A stretch of DNA of 64,000 nt, taken from contig NZ_JAHKQD010000028.1 in NCBI RefSeq assembly GCF_018860915.1, forward strand, positions 1 through 64,000, given 5' to 3'. The notes beneath the pieces were generated by a model. The model made no database searches and had not been told where the DNA came from. It saw only the letters and a program-made list of their open reading frames with translations. Made by a program: the position numbers and the translations under genes. Of the stretch, positions 17,234-27,259 are shown one piece after another (position 1 is the first letter of the stretch; every line of letters begins with the position of its first letter). The stretch is from Colwellia sp. C2M11. GTDB lineage: Bacteria > Pseudomonadota > Gammaproteobacteria > Enterobacterales > Alteromonadaceae.

Positions 17234-18610
17234 ATGACTATTTTATCAGAGCAACATGCAAAAACATTGCTTACTAAAGTTTTAAAGTTTTCAAAGGCAG
17301 ATGAATGTGAGTGTAATTTAGATGGCCAAGTTGGTGGCAATATTCGTTATGCACGTAACACTGTCTCTACCGCGGGCGAGCAAAGTGATTTAACACTTTC
17401 AGTTCAGTCTACTTTTGGACTTCGTACCGGTGTTGCGACTATTAATGAGTTTGATGATGCTTCAATTCAAAAAGTAGTACAACGCTCGGAAGAGTTAGCT
17501 AAATTAGCACCAGAAAACCCAGAAAGAATGCCTGTTTTTGGTCCGCAAAAATATAGTAAACCAACAGGTTTTTTTGATTCAACAGCTAATGTTACTCCTG
17601 AAGATAGAGCACAAGCAGCTGAAAACAGTATTAAACCCTCAAAAGCGAATAAATTAGTCTCTTCAGGTTTTTTACAAGAAGGTACTAGCTTTACTGCAAT
17701 CATGAATAACAAAGGTTTGTTCGCTTATGACAAATCAACTAATGTCGATTTCACGGTAACCATTAGAACTGAAGATGGTAAAGGATCGGGTTGGGCAACG
17801 AGCGATTACAGTGATGTGAGTTTACTTGATACTAAAAAAACTTCAGATGCGGCTATTAAAAAAGCATTAGGTTCGGTTGATGCTAAAGAAATGGAGCCAG
17901 GTAAATATACGGTAATTTTAGAGCCTGCCGCGAGTGTGCAACTACTAAGTAACATGTTTGGCAGTATGGGACAGAGACCAGCAGATGAAGGCCGTAGTTT
18001 TTTAAGTAAAAAACAAACTAAAGATAGTGAAGGTAACTTGGTTGGTGCAACGAATAAATTAGGTGAGAAGCTTTTCGATGAGCGAGTTCATATTTATTCA
18101 GACCCAATGCACCCTGAAGTACCAACACCACCTTTCTCTGGTGACGGTTATAGTGTGAGTAAAACTGACTGGGTAAAAGATGGCAAAATTATCAATATGC
18201 CAAATTCTGCTTATTGGGCTAAAAAAACGGGTGTTGAATATAAACCTACAGCTTATGCGGGTTCAGGTATTTTTGGTGGTGCAGCACAGTTTATTATGGC
18301 CGGTGGTGATGAAAGTCTTGAAGAGATGATCAAAAATACACGTCGAGGGGTATTGGTTACTCGTTTATGGTATATCCGCGCTTTAGACCCACAAACCTTG
18401 CTTTATACTGGTTTAACGCGCGATGGTACTTTTTATATTGAAAACGGCAAAATTAAGTATCCAATTAAAAATTTCAGATTTAATGAAAGTCCTATCGTAA
18501 TGTTAAATAATATCGAAGCATTAGGTAAGTCAGTGAGAATAAATGGCTCTATGGTACCACCTATGAAAATTCGTGATTTTACCTTTAGTAGTTTATCTGA
18601 TGCGGTATAA
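17234..18610 (+). CDS. TldE/PmbA-family protein without export signal
   Basis: The 458-residue protein has the TldD/TldE fold but no HExxxH zinc motif, so it is the TldE-like (PmbA) partner. The ATG at 17234 has a clear GAAGGAAT ribosome site, and the N-terminus is hydrophilic with no Sec or Tat signal. Because the TldD partner is Tat-exported, either this subunit travels with it as a folded complex or the two meet before export. TldD and TldE form hetero-oligomers in E. coli. The export idea is an inference. Confidence 0.82.
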   Translation: MTILSEQHAKTLLTKVLKFSKADECECNLDGQVGGNIRYARNTVSTAGEQSDLTLSVQSTFGLRTGVATINEFDDASIQKVVQRSEELAKLAPENPERMPVFGPQKYSKPTGFFDSTANVTPEDRAQAAENSIKPSKANKLVSSGFLQEGTSFTAIMNNKGLFAYDKSTNVDFTVTIRTEDGKGSGWATSDYSDVSLLDTKKTSDAAIKKALGSVDAKEMEPGKYTVILEPAASVQLLSNMFGSMGQRPADEGRSFLSKKQTKDSEGNLVGATNKLGEKLFDERVHIYSDPMHPEVPTPPFSGDGYSVSKTDWVKDGKIINMPNSAYWAKKTGVEYKPTAYAGSGIFGGAAQFIMAGGDESLEEMIKNTRRGVLVTRLWYIRALDPQTLLYTGLTRDGTFYIENGKIKYPIKNFRFNESPIVMLNNIEALGKSVRINGSMVPPMKIRDFTFSSLSDAV

Positions 18611-18635
18611 ATCTATTTCATTATCGTAAATATGC

Positions 18636-18678
18636 TGAATTAACTTCAAACCTTGGTTTATTGTTTGAAGTTAATTCA
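18636..18678 (+). terminator. Long perfect hairpin between the tldE-like gene and the DUF4159 gene
   Basis: A 16-bp uninterrupted stem (arms 18636-18651 and 18663-18678) closes an 11-base loop, 26 bases past the stop. There is no clear U-tract, so it may be a weak terminator, an RNase-processing site or a stability element that sets the ratio between the two halves of the gene train. Confidence 0.5.
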
Positions 18679-18740
18679 ATTCTAGTAAGAAGAGTTTATA
18701 TTCTTTACTATCATCTTCTAATTACGCTAATTTTTTTATT

Positions 18741-19442
18741 ATGAATAGACGCTATTTTCTAAAATCACTTTCTGCACTTACAGGTATTACAGCCTTAGGA
18801 AAGGTACCTTCAGTATTATCAGCGCCTTATTTTGATTTTTACTTCACCCGTTTAAGTTATGAATCGGGAGATTGGGAGGTTGATGAGCGAATGCCTGCCA
18901 ATGTTTTAAATTCGCTGATTGAATACACAAGTTTACGAGTTGATATAAAAGAACGAATTGTCCCGTTATCTGATCCCATTATGTTAACCGCACCATTTTG
19001 TTATTTAGCGGGCCATCGGTTAGTACAATTTAATCATGAAGAAAAACAAAATTTTAAACGTTATGTAGAAAATGGCGGCTTCGTTTTTGTTGACGATTGT
19101 AATCATGATATTGATGGCATGTTTGCACGTAGCTTTGAACAACAAATGAGGGAAATTTTTGGCGAGAACTCATTAAACAAAATACCAAATGACCATGCTA
19201 TTTACTCTTCTTTTTTTAAGTTTGATGGGCCGCCTCGAACATCTATTGAGCTGAATGGCTGGGGAGACGATCTAGTGCATGATTATCTAAAAGCGATTGA
19301 AGTAGATGGCCGAATTGGTGTGCTTTATAGCAATAAAGATTTAGGATGCGAATGGGATTATGACTTTAGAAATAAGCGTTGGTTAAAAGTTGATAATACA
19401 CGCTTTGCCGTCAATATTGTTATGTATGCAATGACAGCTTAA
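18741..19442 (+). CDS. DUF4159 protein with Tat-type signal
   Basis: The 233-residue protein begins M-N-R-R-Y-F-L-K-S, a twin-arginine signal like that of the TldD homologue upstream. A DUF4159 domain follows, with L-T-A-P-F-C-Y-L-A-G-H and G-G-F-V-F-V-D-D-C-N-H stretches. DUF4159 has a glutamine-amidotransferase-like fold in larger relatives and no known activity. It lies 10 bases before moxR and is probably part of the same operon. The shared Tat signal suggests it works in the same compartment as the TldD homologue. Confidence 0.8.
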   Translation: MNRRYFLKSLSALTGITALGKVPSVLSAPYFDFYFTRLSYESGDWEVDERMPANVLNSLIEYTSLRVDIKERIVPLSDPIMLTAPFCYLAGHRLVQFNHEEKQNFKRYVENGGFVFVDDCNHDIDGMFARSFEQQMREIFGENSLNKIPNDHAIYSSFFKFDGPPRTSIELNGWGDDLVHDYLKAIEVDGRIGVLYSNKDLGCEWDYDFRNKRWLKVDNTRFAVNIVMYAMTA

Positions 19443-19452
19443 CCGTACAACA

Positions 19453-20475
19453 ATGGATGAAAGAATGAACGAACAAGAGATTACCGCGACATTAGATAAA
19501 CTTTCTCAAGTCATCGATGAAGTTGGAAAAGTAATTGTTGGCCAAAAGAATGTGATGGAAGAGTTGCTAATCAGCATTTTAGCAGGAGGGCACTGCTTAC
19601 TTGAGGGTGTACCAGGCTTAGCAAAAACGTTAATGGTGAGTTCATTAGCGCAAACATTAGAACTAAACTTTAATCGCGTGCAATTTACCCCTGATTTAAT
19701 GCCGAGTGATATTATTGGTACCGAAATATTAGAAACAGACCATAGCAGTGGTGAGCGTTTTTTTAAATTTCAAAAAGGACCTGTTTTTACCAATATTTTG
19801 TTAGCGGATGAAATCAATCGTACACCACCGAAGACGCAAGCCGCACTCCTTGAAGCAATGCAGGAAAAGAGTGTCAGTTATGGTGGGGAAAGCCATGCCT
19901 TACCTAAACCATTTTTTGTTTTAGCAACCCAGAATCCAGTTGAGCAAGCAGGCACTTATCCTTTACCAGAGGCACAATTAGATCGTTTTTTAATGTTTAT
20001 TCGTGTGGGCTACCCAACTCAAGCCGAAGAAGTAGAAATATTAAAAAGAACCACAGGTAACGCAGAATCTACCTTAACACGCGTATTAAAAGGTGAAGAG
20101 TTACTCGTATTGCAACAACTTGTACGCTCAGTTGAAGTATCTGATACTTTGCTTGATTATGTGAGTGCACTTGTTAGAACAACAAGGCCCGATTCAAGCG
20201 ATAATGAGCTTGTTAAGTGTGATAAAGTTAACTCGTTTGTACGTTGGGGAGCAGGACCTAGAGCAGGGCAAGCATTAGTACTATGCGCTAAAGCTAAGGC
20301 ATTATTGTCAGGACGTTATGCGATGACTTTAGCCGATCTTATTTTTGTTGCCCCTGCTGTTTTACGGCATCGAATTTTACTTAATTTTCAAGCTGAAGCT
20401 GACAATGTATCAACAGATGATGTAATTAGTGATTTATTATTAAGCGTTCCAAAACCTACTAGTCCGTTAGCATAG
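19453..20475 (+). CDS. MoxR-family AAA+ ATPase
   Basis: The 340-residue ATPase has Walker A G-V-P-G-L-A-K-T near residue 55, Walker B L-L-A-D-E-I-N-R, and the MoxR pattern P-K-T-Q-A-A-L-L-E-A-M-Q-E. MoxR proteins act as chaperones that mature metal- or cofactor-containing proteins, usually with a VWA/DUF58 partner, and a DUF58 gene follows 20 bases downstream. The first ATG (19453) has little ribosome site; the ATG at 19465 behind GGATGAAAG is an alternative start. Confidence 0.93.
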   Translation: MDERMNEQEITATLDKLSQVIDEVGKVIVGQKNVMEELLISILAGGHCLLEGVPGLAKTLMVSSLAQTLELNFNRVQFTPDLMPSDIIGTEILETDHSSGERFFKFQKGPVFTNILLADEINRTPPKTQAALLEAMQEKSVSYGGESHALPKPFFVLATQNPVEQAGTYPLPEAQLDRFLMFIRVGYPTQAEEVEILKRTTGNAESTLTRVLKGEELLVLQQLVRSVEVSDTLLDYVSALVRTTRPDSSDNELVKCDKVNSFVRWGAGPRAGQALVLCAKAKALLSGRYAMTLADLIFVAPAVLRHRILLNFQAEADNVSTDDVISDLLLSVPKPTSPLA

Positions 20476-20495
20476 GTTGGGTTTAAGTTATTACA

Positions 20496-21404
20496 ATGCA
20501 TGAATTTGTTGATCCCAAAACATTATCTCGAATTAAAGACCTACCTTTAGTTGCTAAAACCTTAGCACAAGGTTTTTTACATGGCCTACATACTGGTACT
20601 CAACGAGGCGTTGGCATAGAGTTTAGCCAATACCGTGTTTATGAGCCTGGTGATGATCTGTCTCGAGTTGATTGGAAGCTGTTTGCTCGTTCTGATAAGT
20701 ATTTTGTCAGAGAGGCTGAGCGGGAAAGTGACATTAATGCTTGGTTTGTCTTAGATACCAGTGCTTCAATGTTACAAAAATCTCAGTTCAGCTCAAATGA
20801 AAATTCATGGCATAAACTTGATTATGCGCGTTGCTTAGTAGCAACGGCTGCTTATCTTGCCCAAAAGCAAGGTGATAATGTTGGCTTTTTATCCTTAGAT
20901 AACGATAATCAAACGTTTCTTCCTGCGTTATCTGGCGAACGTCATTGGCAAAAAATTCTTCTAGGATTAACGCGCTTAAAAGCACAAAACACTTTTCCTA
21001 CGCTTGAACATGTTATGAATCAATTAGGTCGTGTACAAAGAAACGGCATTATTTTTGTTATTAGTGACTTTCATCAGCAAAGTGATGAAATTGTTGAGCT
21101 GGTAGGGCAACTCAGTAATACCAGAACTGACGTCGTTACTATTCAATTAAGCTGTGATGATGAGGAGCTATTTCCTTATAAAGGTGCGATTCGATTTGAA
21201 GATTTAGAAACTAAGGAGCAAGTGTTAGTTTCGGCAAATCAAGTTAAAGAAAAGTACTATGTTGAAAAGAAAAAATATCAAACGGACTTGCTGAATAGAT
21301 TAACCAAAAACAAAGTGAAACACTTTATTGCTAATATAGATGAGCCGCTTGATCAAACCTTATTTGATATTCTAACGATGAGAAATAAGGCTGTTATAAA
21401 ATGA
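20496..21404 (+). CDS. DUF58 domain protein (MoxR partner)
   Basis: The 302-residue protein has the DUF58 core motif E-P-G-D-D-L-S-R-V-D-W-K-L-F-A-R near residue 50 and a downstream VWA-like segment with D-T-S-A-S-M, a MIDAS-type metal site. DUF58 proteins pair with MoxR ATPases. There are no membrane segments. Its end overlaps the next start by 4 bases (ATGA), so translation is coupled to the BatA-like gene. Confidence 0.9.
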   Translation: MHEFVDPKTLSRIKDLPLVAKTLAQGFLHGLHTGTQRGVGIEFSQYRVYEPGDDLSRVDWKLFARSDKYFVREAERESDINAWFVLDTSASMLQKSQFSSNENSWHKLDYARCLVATAAYLAQKQGDNVGFLSLDNDNQTFLPALSGERHWQKILLGLTRLKAQNTFPTLEHVMNQLGRVQRNGIIFVISDFHQQSDEIVELVGQLSNTRTDVVTIQLSCDDEELFPYKGAIRFEDLETKEQVLVSANQVKEKYYVEKKKYQTDLLNRLTKNKVKHFIANIDEPLDQTLFDILTMRNKAVIK

Positions 21405-22870
21405 CATTTCCTTCAATAGCCTACTGGTTTGTACAATCGCCTTGGATGCTACTTGCGCTTTTGAGTTTACTTGTACCGTTAATTATTCATTTATTCAGTA
21501 AAAGTAAGGGGAAATTAGTCCCTTTTGGTAATATTCGGTTAATTCAATTAAGTAAACCGGTAAAAATGAATGAAATACGTTTAGTTGAGCGCTTATTATT
21601 ATGTTGTCGTTTACTTATGCTGTTTTTTTCGGTGCTATTGTTAGCTCAGCTTTATTACGATGAGAGAAGTAATACTGATGGCGCTACTGAAGGTAATATC
21701 TTAATTACTAATGATTGGCTAAATAATGCCACTGAAGCGGAATTAAAGACCTTAGCATTAAAAGCTGAAAATGTGCCTACTTATCTTTTATCAGCAAGGG
21801 TTGAACGATTAACCAGTGATAAAATTGTTACTTGGAAAAATACGGTCACCAATACTAATAAAAGCAATTATTTAAAAGAAAGTAAGCAACAAAATACTTG
21901 GTTACTTGTTAATAACTATGCCAAAACTTTACCTAATAACGTAAATATCAAGGTTTATACTACTAATCGTTTATCACAATTTATTAACGGTAAAATCTAT
22001 TTTCCGGATAATATTACATGGAATATTAAGCACTTATCTGAAGATGAAATCACTAACTCAATGGAGTCATTAATCAATAAAACACTATCAGTAGTCGTCA
22101 TTAGTGATAAAAGTAATAGTGAATATTTACCGGCGTTAAAGGCTGTTCTTTCTATTATTCAAACGACTAAGCTTGAGAACTTAGCCTTTAGTTTCCACCT
22201 TTCTGATGAACTTAACGATGAACTATTTCAATATGAGCAACCTAAAGATGATTTACCTAAAGGTAACTCTCTTGAATATGAACCATCCAAAAGTGATCAG
22301 CTTCATAATAATATTACAGGCAAGTATGATTCGATTTTATATTTAAGCTCTGCGCCAATTCCTTTGTTTATTAATCAAGAAGTTCGAAAAGGAACAAGCT
22401 TAATTGCTGATATAACGCATGCAAAAGATCCTACTGTGACTCATTTGGTGAACTGGGATGAACTTGTGACAAAAATAACGTTTCCATCAGAATTGATGTC
22501 ACTATTGCTAGATGAAGCAATAAAAGATCACCGAATGCAGCAACAGTTAAGCGATGAACAAATAACGAGTCAACTTGTCCATGAAAGCTCTGCTATTGCA
22601 TCGACCTTAGGTGATAAAGATGATTATAAAGAACAAACTAATAAAGAACACTATGCAAGTAAGTATACGGAATCATTTAAAAACGAATCAATGACTCAAT
22701 TATTGATTATACTGTTAGTGCTTTTCTGGTCGCTTGAGCGCTTGTTAAGTGAAAGATTTCGAAAAGCGCAGGAGGAAAGTACGCTAACTAAGGCGTTTAA
22801 CTCAGATAATGTCAGTCATTCTAGTGACATGCTTGTTACTCAGACATTGAGAGGTAAGGATAATGTCTGA
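21401..22870 (+). CDS. BatA-like membrane protein (aerotolerance regulator N-terminal domain)
   Basis: The 489-residue protein starts with the BatA N-terminal module: a membrane helix, the P-L-I-I-H-L-F motif and F-G-N-I-R-L-I, then a second helix (about 63-85). A long periplasmic-type region follows and a C-terminal membrane helix (about 435-452), with a charged tail. BatA-like proteins accompany MoxR–DUF58 sets. Unlike classic BatA, no VWA MIDAS motif is obvious in the middle part. It overlaps the next gene by 8 bases. Confidence 0.8.
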   Translation: MTFPSIAYWFVQSPWMLLALLSLLVPLIIHLFSKSKGKLVPFGNIRLIQLSKPVKMNEIRLVERLLLCCRLLMLFFSVLLLAQLYYDERSNTDGATEGNILITNDWLNNATEAELKTLALKAENVPTYLLSARVERLTSDKIVTWKNTVTNTNKSNYLKESKQQNTWLLVNNYAKTLPNNVNIKVYTTNRLSQFINGKIYFPDNITWNIKHLSEDEITNSMESLINKTLSVVVISDKSNSEYLPALKAVLSIIQTTKLENLAFSFHLSDELNDELFQYEQPKDDLPKGNSLEYEPSKSDQLHNNITGKYDSILYLSSAPIPLFINQEVRKGTSLIADITHAKDPTVTHLVNWDELVTKITFPSELMSLLLDEAIKDHRMQQQLSDEQITSQLVHESSAIASTLGDKDDYKEQTNKEHYASKYTESFKNESMTQLLIILLVLFWSLERLLSERFRKAQEESTLTKAFNSDNVSHSSDMLVTQTLRGKDNV

Positions 22871-25226
22871 TAATAATAACGCAGAAAATTCGATTAACGT
22901 TCAACTTAATGCTGTAGTGAAACAACTAAAAGTTAGATGGCATTGCTATACTGTGGTTAATTTTTTGCCATGGCTAATAGTATTGTTAACTATGGGGTTT
23001 TACATAAACATACCTATTATTTTACTCATTATAATAAGCACATTAACTCTTATTTTAACTATTTGGATAAGAATTAAATCTTCAAGTTATCAACAACTAA
23101 CGTTAAGTAATTTATTACAGCATTTAAACCGGCTATACCCTGAACTACAAGAAAGTGCACAACTCGTTACTCGAGATGACGATTCACTTTCAATATTACA
23201 GACATTACAAAAACAAAAAACAATTAGCAATATTGAACTTTTATTAAGCGATAACCAGGGTGCAATTTACCCTAAAATATCTTATCAAAATAGTATTGTG
23301 TCATTTGTTTGTGCGATGATAATTTTACTATTAATGTATTTTAGTCATCTATGGTTACCATTACTGACTGTAAGCGAGAATGACGCTATTAAGGTAACTG
23401 TTAGTAAAGATAAAATGGCAGAGACTAGCCAAACACTTTTATTGACACAACATGAAGTCCTTATAACACCACCAGGTTATACCAAGTTACAAAGCCGCCA
23501 GCAAAATGATTTAAATGTATCAGCTGTTGAGGGCTCAATTCTGCGTTGGCAATTAGCTTTTACTAACACTGTCGATAATGTTTTCATTGAATTTTCAGAT
23601 AATCAAAAATTATATTTTACCAAAGAAAGCCAAGATTTTTATAGCCTAGAAAAATCCGCTGATTATACCAGTGTTTATCGTTTGGGCATTCTCGTTAACG
23701 GCGTTGAGACCTTATTACCTGAGGTTTATACTTTAACAATAGTTAAAGATCAAAAAGCTAAAATCACTATTATTAGCCCGAAAAAAACGATTACTGAAAT
23801 TGCGACACAAGATCATACTGACGTGTTGACACAGGTTAAAATAACCGATGATTATAATGTCGCTAAGGTTGAAATATTAGCTTCTATCGCTAAAGGCTCT
23901 GGTGAGTCGGTTAAGTTTAGAGATCAAACTTTTAATTTTGATTCCACTGACGTAATTGACGGGGTTGATCATTATTATATTAATTGGCAGTTAGAAAAAT
24001 TGGGTATGGAGCCAGGTGATGAACTTTATTTTACTGTCAAAGCATGGGATAACCGCCAACCAACTCCGCAAATAACACGGTCAATAACAAAAATAATACG
24101 TTGGCTTGAAGATGAAGATCAGGCTGTGATGTTTGACGGTGCATTGTTTGATTTTATGCCGGAATATTTTAAAAGTCAGCGACAAATTATTATTGAAACC
24201 ATTGAGCTTATAAATGATAGAACAGAGTTAACTACGGAACAATTTGTTGAAAAATCAGAGTTATTAGGTATTGCTCAGCGTGAGTTGAAAGAAAAGTATG
24301 GCCAGTACTTGGGTGATGAAGTAGAAGATGGCGGCGGTAGCCATGCCATGAGTCATGAAGCTAGTGAGCAAGTTTCGAGTCGAGTAGAGAGTGTCACGAA
24401 TCAAGATAATCATGATGAATCAGAAGAACATCATCATGCTCCTGAGCATCACCATGAAGAAGCAGGACACCATGCCAGTGATGATTTTGCAATGAAAGGC
24501 TTTGGTACAGATAAATCAGGTAGTAGTGAGGTTATTAGTCAATTTGGGCACAATCATGAAGAAGCAGATATTGGTATTATGGCACGCCAAGACCCTAAAG
24601 CTTTAATGAAACGTTCTATCACTAATATGTGGCAAGCAGAGTCGCACTTAATGTTATCAGTACCTGAAAAAGCGCTTCCTTATGAAGAAGAAGCATTAAA
24701 GTATTTAAATATGGCAAAAAAAGCAGAGCGTATTTATGTTAAACGCCTTGGGTTTGAACCACCACCGGTGACTGAACAGCGGCGATATCAAGGTGACTTG
24801 GATGATATTTTAAGCTATCGACACCATCAAACCATAGATTTAACTGATAATGAAAAAAATCAGTTAAATAAATTTTATCGTTTATTAAATAGATTGCTAA
24901 GTCGTGTGAACAATAAGGTGCCAACGTCAAAAGAAATGTTGCTCTCAAATACAGAGCGACAACTTGTTAGCAATGTAAAAAAGCAACTTGAAGCGTTACT
25001 TGATAAACGCCCTGTATTGATAAAATATGTCGCTATTATAGAGCGAATATTACTCGCTAATAGTTTTACACTTGATAATTGTCAATTGTGTTTACCTGAC
25101 TTAGCAGAAAAAATTTGGCAATTACTACCTGAGCCTAATGCAAAACCCCAAGTATTGAGAAAGCCTTACCTTACTACAGATGCTTTAACTCAGCAGTACG
25201 CTGAATTTTTGTCGGTACAACCATGA
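22863..25226 (+). CDS. DUF4175-family membrane protein with His-rich insert
   Basis: The 787-residue protein has two N-terminal membrane helices (about 35-70), another near 145-165, then a large domain resembling DUF4175. Residues about 517-537 form an acidic, histidine-rich segment with H-H-H and H-H-H clusters, followed by G-H-N-H, which looks like a metal-binding loop. The C-terminal third is helical. It overlaps both neighbours (8 bases upstream, 4 downstream), so it is part of a tightly coupled operon. The function is unknown; the context suggests a periplasmic metal- or cofactor-linked maturation complex. Confidence 0.78.
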   Translation: MSDNNNAENSINVQLNAVVKQLKVRWHCYTVVNFLPWLIVLLTMGFYINIPIILLIIISTLTLILTIWIRIKSSSYQQLTLSNLLQHLNRLYPELQESAQLVTRDDDSLSILQTLQKQKTISNIELLLSDNQGAIYPKISYQNSIVSFVCAMIILLLMYFSHLWLPLLTVSENDAIKVTVSKDKMAETSQTLLLTQHEVLITPPGYTKLQSRQQNDLNVSAVEGSILRWQLAFTNTVDNVFIEFSDNQKLYFTKESQDFYSLEKSADYTSVYRLGILVNGVETLLPEVYTLTIVKDQKAKITIISPKKTITEIATQDHTDVLTQVKITDDYNVAKVEILASIAKGSGESVKFRDQTFNFDSTDVIDGVDHYYINWQLEKLGMEPGDELYFTVKAWDNRQPTPQITRSITKIIRWLEDEDQAVMFDGALFDFMPEYFKSQRQIIIETIELINDRTELTTEQFVEKSELLGIAQRELKEKYGQYLGDEVEDGGGSHAMSHEASEQVSSRVESVTNQDNHDESEEHHHAPEHHHEEAGHHASDDFAMKGFGTDKSGSSEVISQFGHNHEEADIGIMARQDPKALMKRSITNMWQAESHLMLSVPEKALPYEEEALKYLNMAKKAERIYVKRLGFEPPPVTEQRRYQGDLDDILSYRHHQTIDLTDNEKNQLNKFYRLLNRLLSRVNNKVPTSKEMLLSNTERQLVSNVKKQLEALLDKRPVLIKYVAIIERILLANSFTLDNCQLCLPDLAEKIWQLLPEPNAKPQVLRKPYLTTDALTQQYAEFLSVQP

Positions 25227-27259
25227 TTTTTAATATAACGGAAAACTTACAGTTAGCTCTTCCAAGCCATCTTATCGCTATTGAATATGGGCTTATTATG
25301 CTGAGTTTTATTATCTTAGGCATTACCATTGTTGCAGCTTATCAACGCTTAACTTATTCACGCCGCTTTTTTGTGATTGTTTTACTTAATATGCTCTCAT
25401 TTTGTGCAATTATTGGTTTGATAAGTGATATAAAAATAAAAACGCAAACTGAAATGTCAGCTGTGTTATTAACCTATGGAACGAGTCAGCAACAAATTGA
25501 ATCAATACCTAAGGATAATAATACACAGATTTTTCTTTTATCTTCGCTACCCAATTGGCAAGCTTCGTTAGATTTATCTACGTTAACTAAACCCTTGCTC
25601 ATTGATAATGTGGGTGAAATATTGTTATATCAGCCTCAGATTACTCAGTTAAGTGTTTATGGCGATGGCTTGGCGACACCAGAGTGGCAAATATTGAATA
25701 GCTTGATTAATTCAACAGCGCATGAAAACTTAAGTAAACAGCAATTTAATGTTAATTTTTATCCTTCAAGTATTCGAACTGGCCCAGTAAAACTTAACTG
25801 GCCTAAACAATTAGTACTAGGCCAACCTTTCTATATTTCTGGAACATTAAGAGCACAAAAGCAAGATGAAGAACGAATTTTTAAAATAAGTTTATCAAAT
25901 GCTTATGATGAAGTTGTTGATGAATTTTTAATTAAACATAATGAACGTTTTAATTTATCGGCTTCGTTAAAAAGCCAAGGTTTATTTACGTATCAGTTGA
26001 AAGTTTTCGATGATGATCAAACGTTGCTAATGTCAGAGCCGGTATCATTTAGTGTTACTTCAGCTGAAAAAATAAAAGTTGTTATTAAGCAGTCGGCAGC
26101 TTCTTTTGAAAGTAAACATTTAAAAAATTGGTTAGCAGAGCAGGGTGAGGAAGTATTAGTTTTTACACAAGTGAGTAAAAATAAACATATTCAGCAAGTT
26201 GTTAATGCGACGACTGATGTAGAAGTTATATCTAAGCCAAATAAGGGAGATAAAAGTACTGTAAACATAATTGACAAAGCGTTTACAAGCATTTTATTGA
26301 AAGATACTGACTTACTTTATATGGATGGTCGTGCAGTTTTATCCTTAACGCAGGAAGAAAGTACACAAGTTGAAATGGCTGTAAAAAATGGCCTAGGTTT
26401 AATTATTATTGTCGATGATGAATTACTGTTATCTTCTAATGAAGCGTTAAGTCATTCATTATTAAAGCGTGTTTTTTCACAAGAATCATGGCCATTAAGT
26501 ACAAAAGTGAATCAAGGGTTAACCACTATACCGCGTTGGTTACATAGCCAAGAAGAGCATACTTTATCCTATACCAATGCAATTTTACCTAAAGTTAACG
26601 GTGAGGTGCTTGTTGAGGGCAATGTTGAGGGCAATGACAGTCAAACGTTGGCGATTGCACATAATTACGGTTTAGGCACCGCAACTTTCTCATTAATTAA
26701 TAGCAGTTACCAATGGCTAACCTCTGATAATAAAAGTCATTATAGTCGCTATTGGCAGCATATTATTGAAAATACTGCGCGTTCAGCGCAAGAGTCAGGA
26801 TGGCAAAAATCACCTATTGAACAGATTTATTTTCAAGGTAATACACAACCAATGTGCGCGCAACTAAATGGAGATGATATCAGTGACTTACAAGTTGAAA
26901 ATATTAATTTATTACCGTCAGTTGTTCTCGATTCTGCTTATTGTGGCGTGTATTTAAGTGATTATTTAGGTTGGCATAACTTTACTCTTAAGAATGAAAA
27001 GACGGATTTAAATCAAGTTAATATGAGTACATCATTACAAAATAATATACGCTCAAATAGTCAATCAGTTTTTGTGTATTCACAACGAAATTGGCTAACT
27101 TGGCAACAATTATTGAAGCATGAAGCGAGTCATTTAGCACATAAAAACTCATCAAAAATAGCAGACAAATTCAGCTACTTACCTATTGATAAATTGGCGT
27201 TTTGGTGGTTATTGTTTATCAGTTCATCTTTATTGTGGTACGAAAGAAAAATATTTTAA
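25223..27259 (+). CDS. Large membrane-anchored protein, last gene of the moxR operon
   Basis: The 678-residue protein has two N-terminal membrane helices (about 20-42 and 50-70), a long periplasmic region and one C-terminal helix ending K-L-A-F-W-W-L-L-F-I-S-S-S-L-L-W-Y. This arrangement is common for the last gene of moxR–duf58–batA operons, whose products resemble class I glutamine-amidotransferase-like proteins. I see no catalytic cysteine triad. Its ATG overlaps the DUF4175 stop. Function unknown. Confidence 0.7.
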   Translation: MIFNITENLQLALPSHLIAIEYGLIMLSFIILGITIVAAYQRLTYSRRFFVIVLLNMLSFCAIIGLISDIKIKTQTEMSAVLLTYGTSQQQIESIPKDNNTQIFLLSSLPNWQASLDLSTLTKPLLIDNVGEILLYQPQITQLSVYGDGLATPEWQILNSLINSTAHENLSKQQFNVNFYPSSIRTGPVKLNWPKQLVLGQPFYISGTLRAQKQDEERIFKISLSNAYDEVVDEFLIKHNERFNLSASLKSQGLFTYQLKVFDDDQTLLMSEPVSFSVTSAEKIKVVIKQSAASFESKHLKNWLAEQGEEVLVFTQVSKNKHIQQVVNATTDVEVISKPNKGDKSTVNIIDKAFTSILLKDTDLLYMDGRAVLSLTQEESTQVEMAVKNGLGLIIIVDDELLLSSNEALSHSLLKRVFSQESWPLSTKVNQGLTTIPRWLHSQEEHTLSYTNAILPKVNGEVLVEGNVEGNDSQTLAIAHNYGLGTATFSLINSSYQWLTSDNKSHYSRYWQHIIENTARSAQESGWQKSPIEQIYFQGNTQPMCAQLNGDDISDLQVENINLLPSVVLDSAYCGVYLSDYLGWHNFTLKNEKTDLNQVNMSTSLQNNIRSNSQSVFVYSQRNWLTWQQLLKHEASHLAHKNSSKIADKFSYLPIDKLAFWWLLFISSSLLWYERKIF

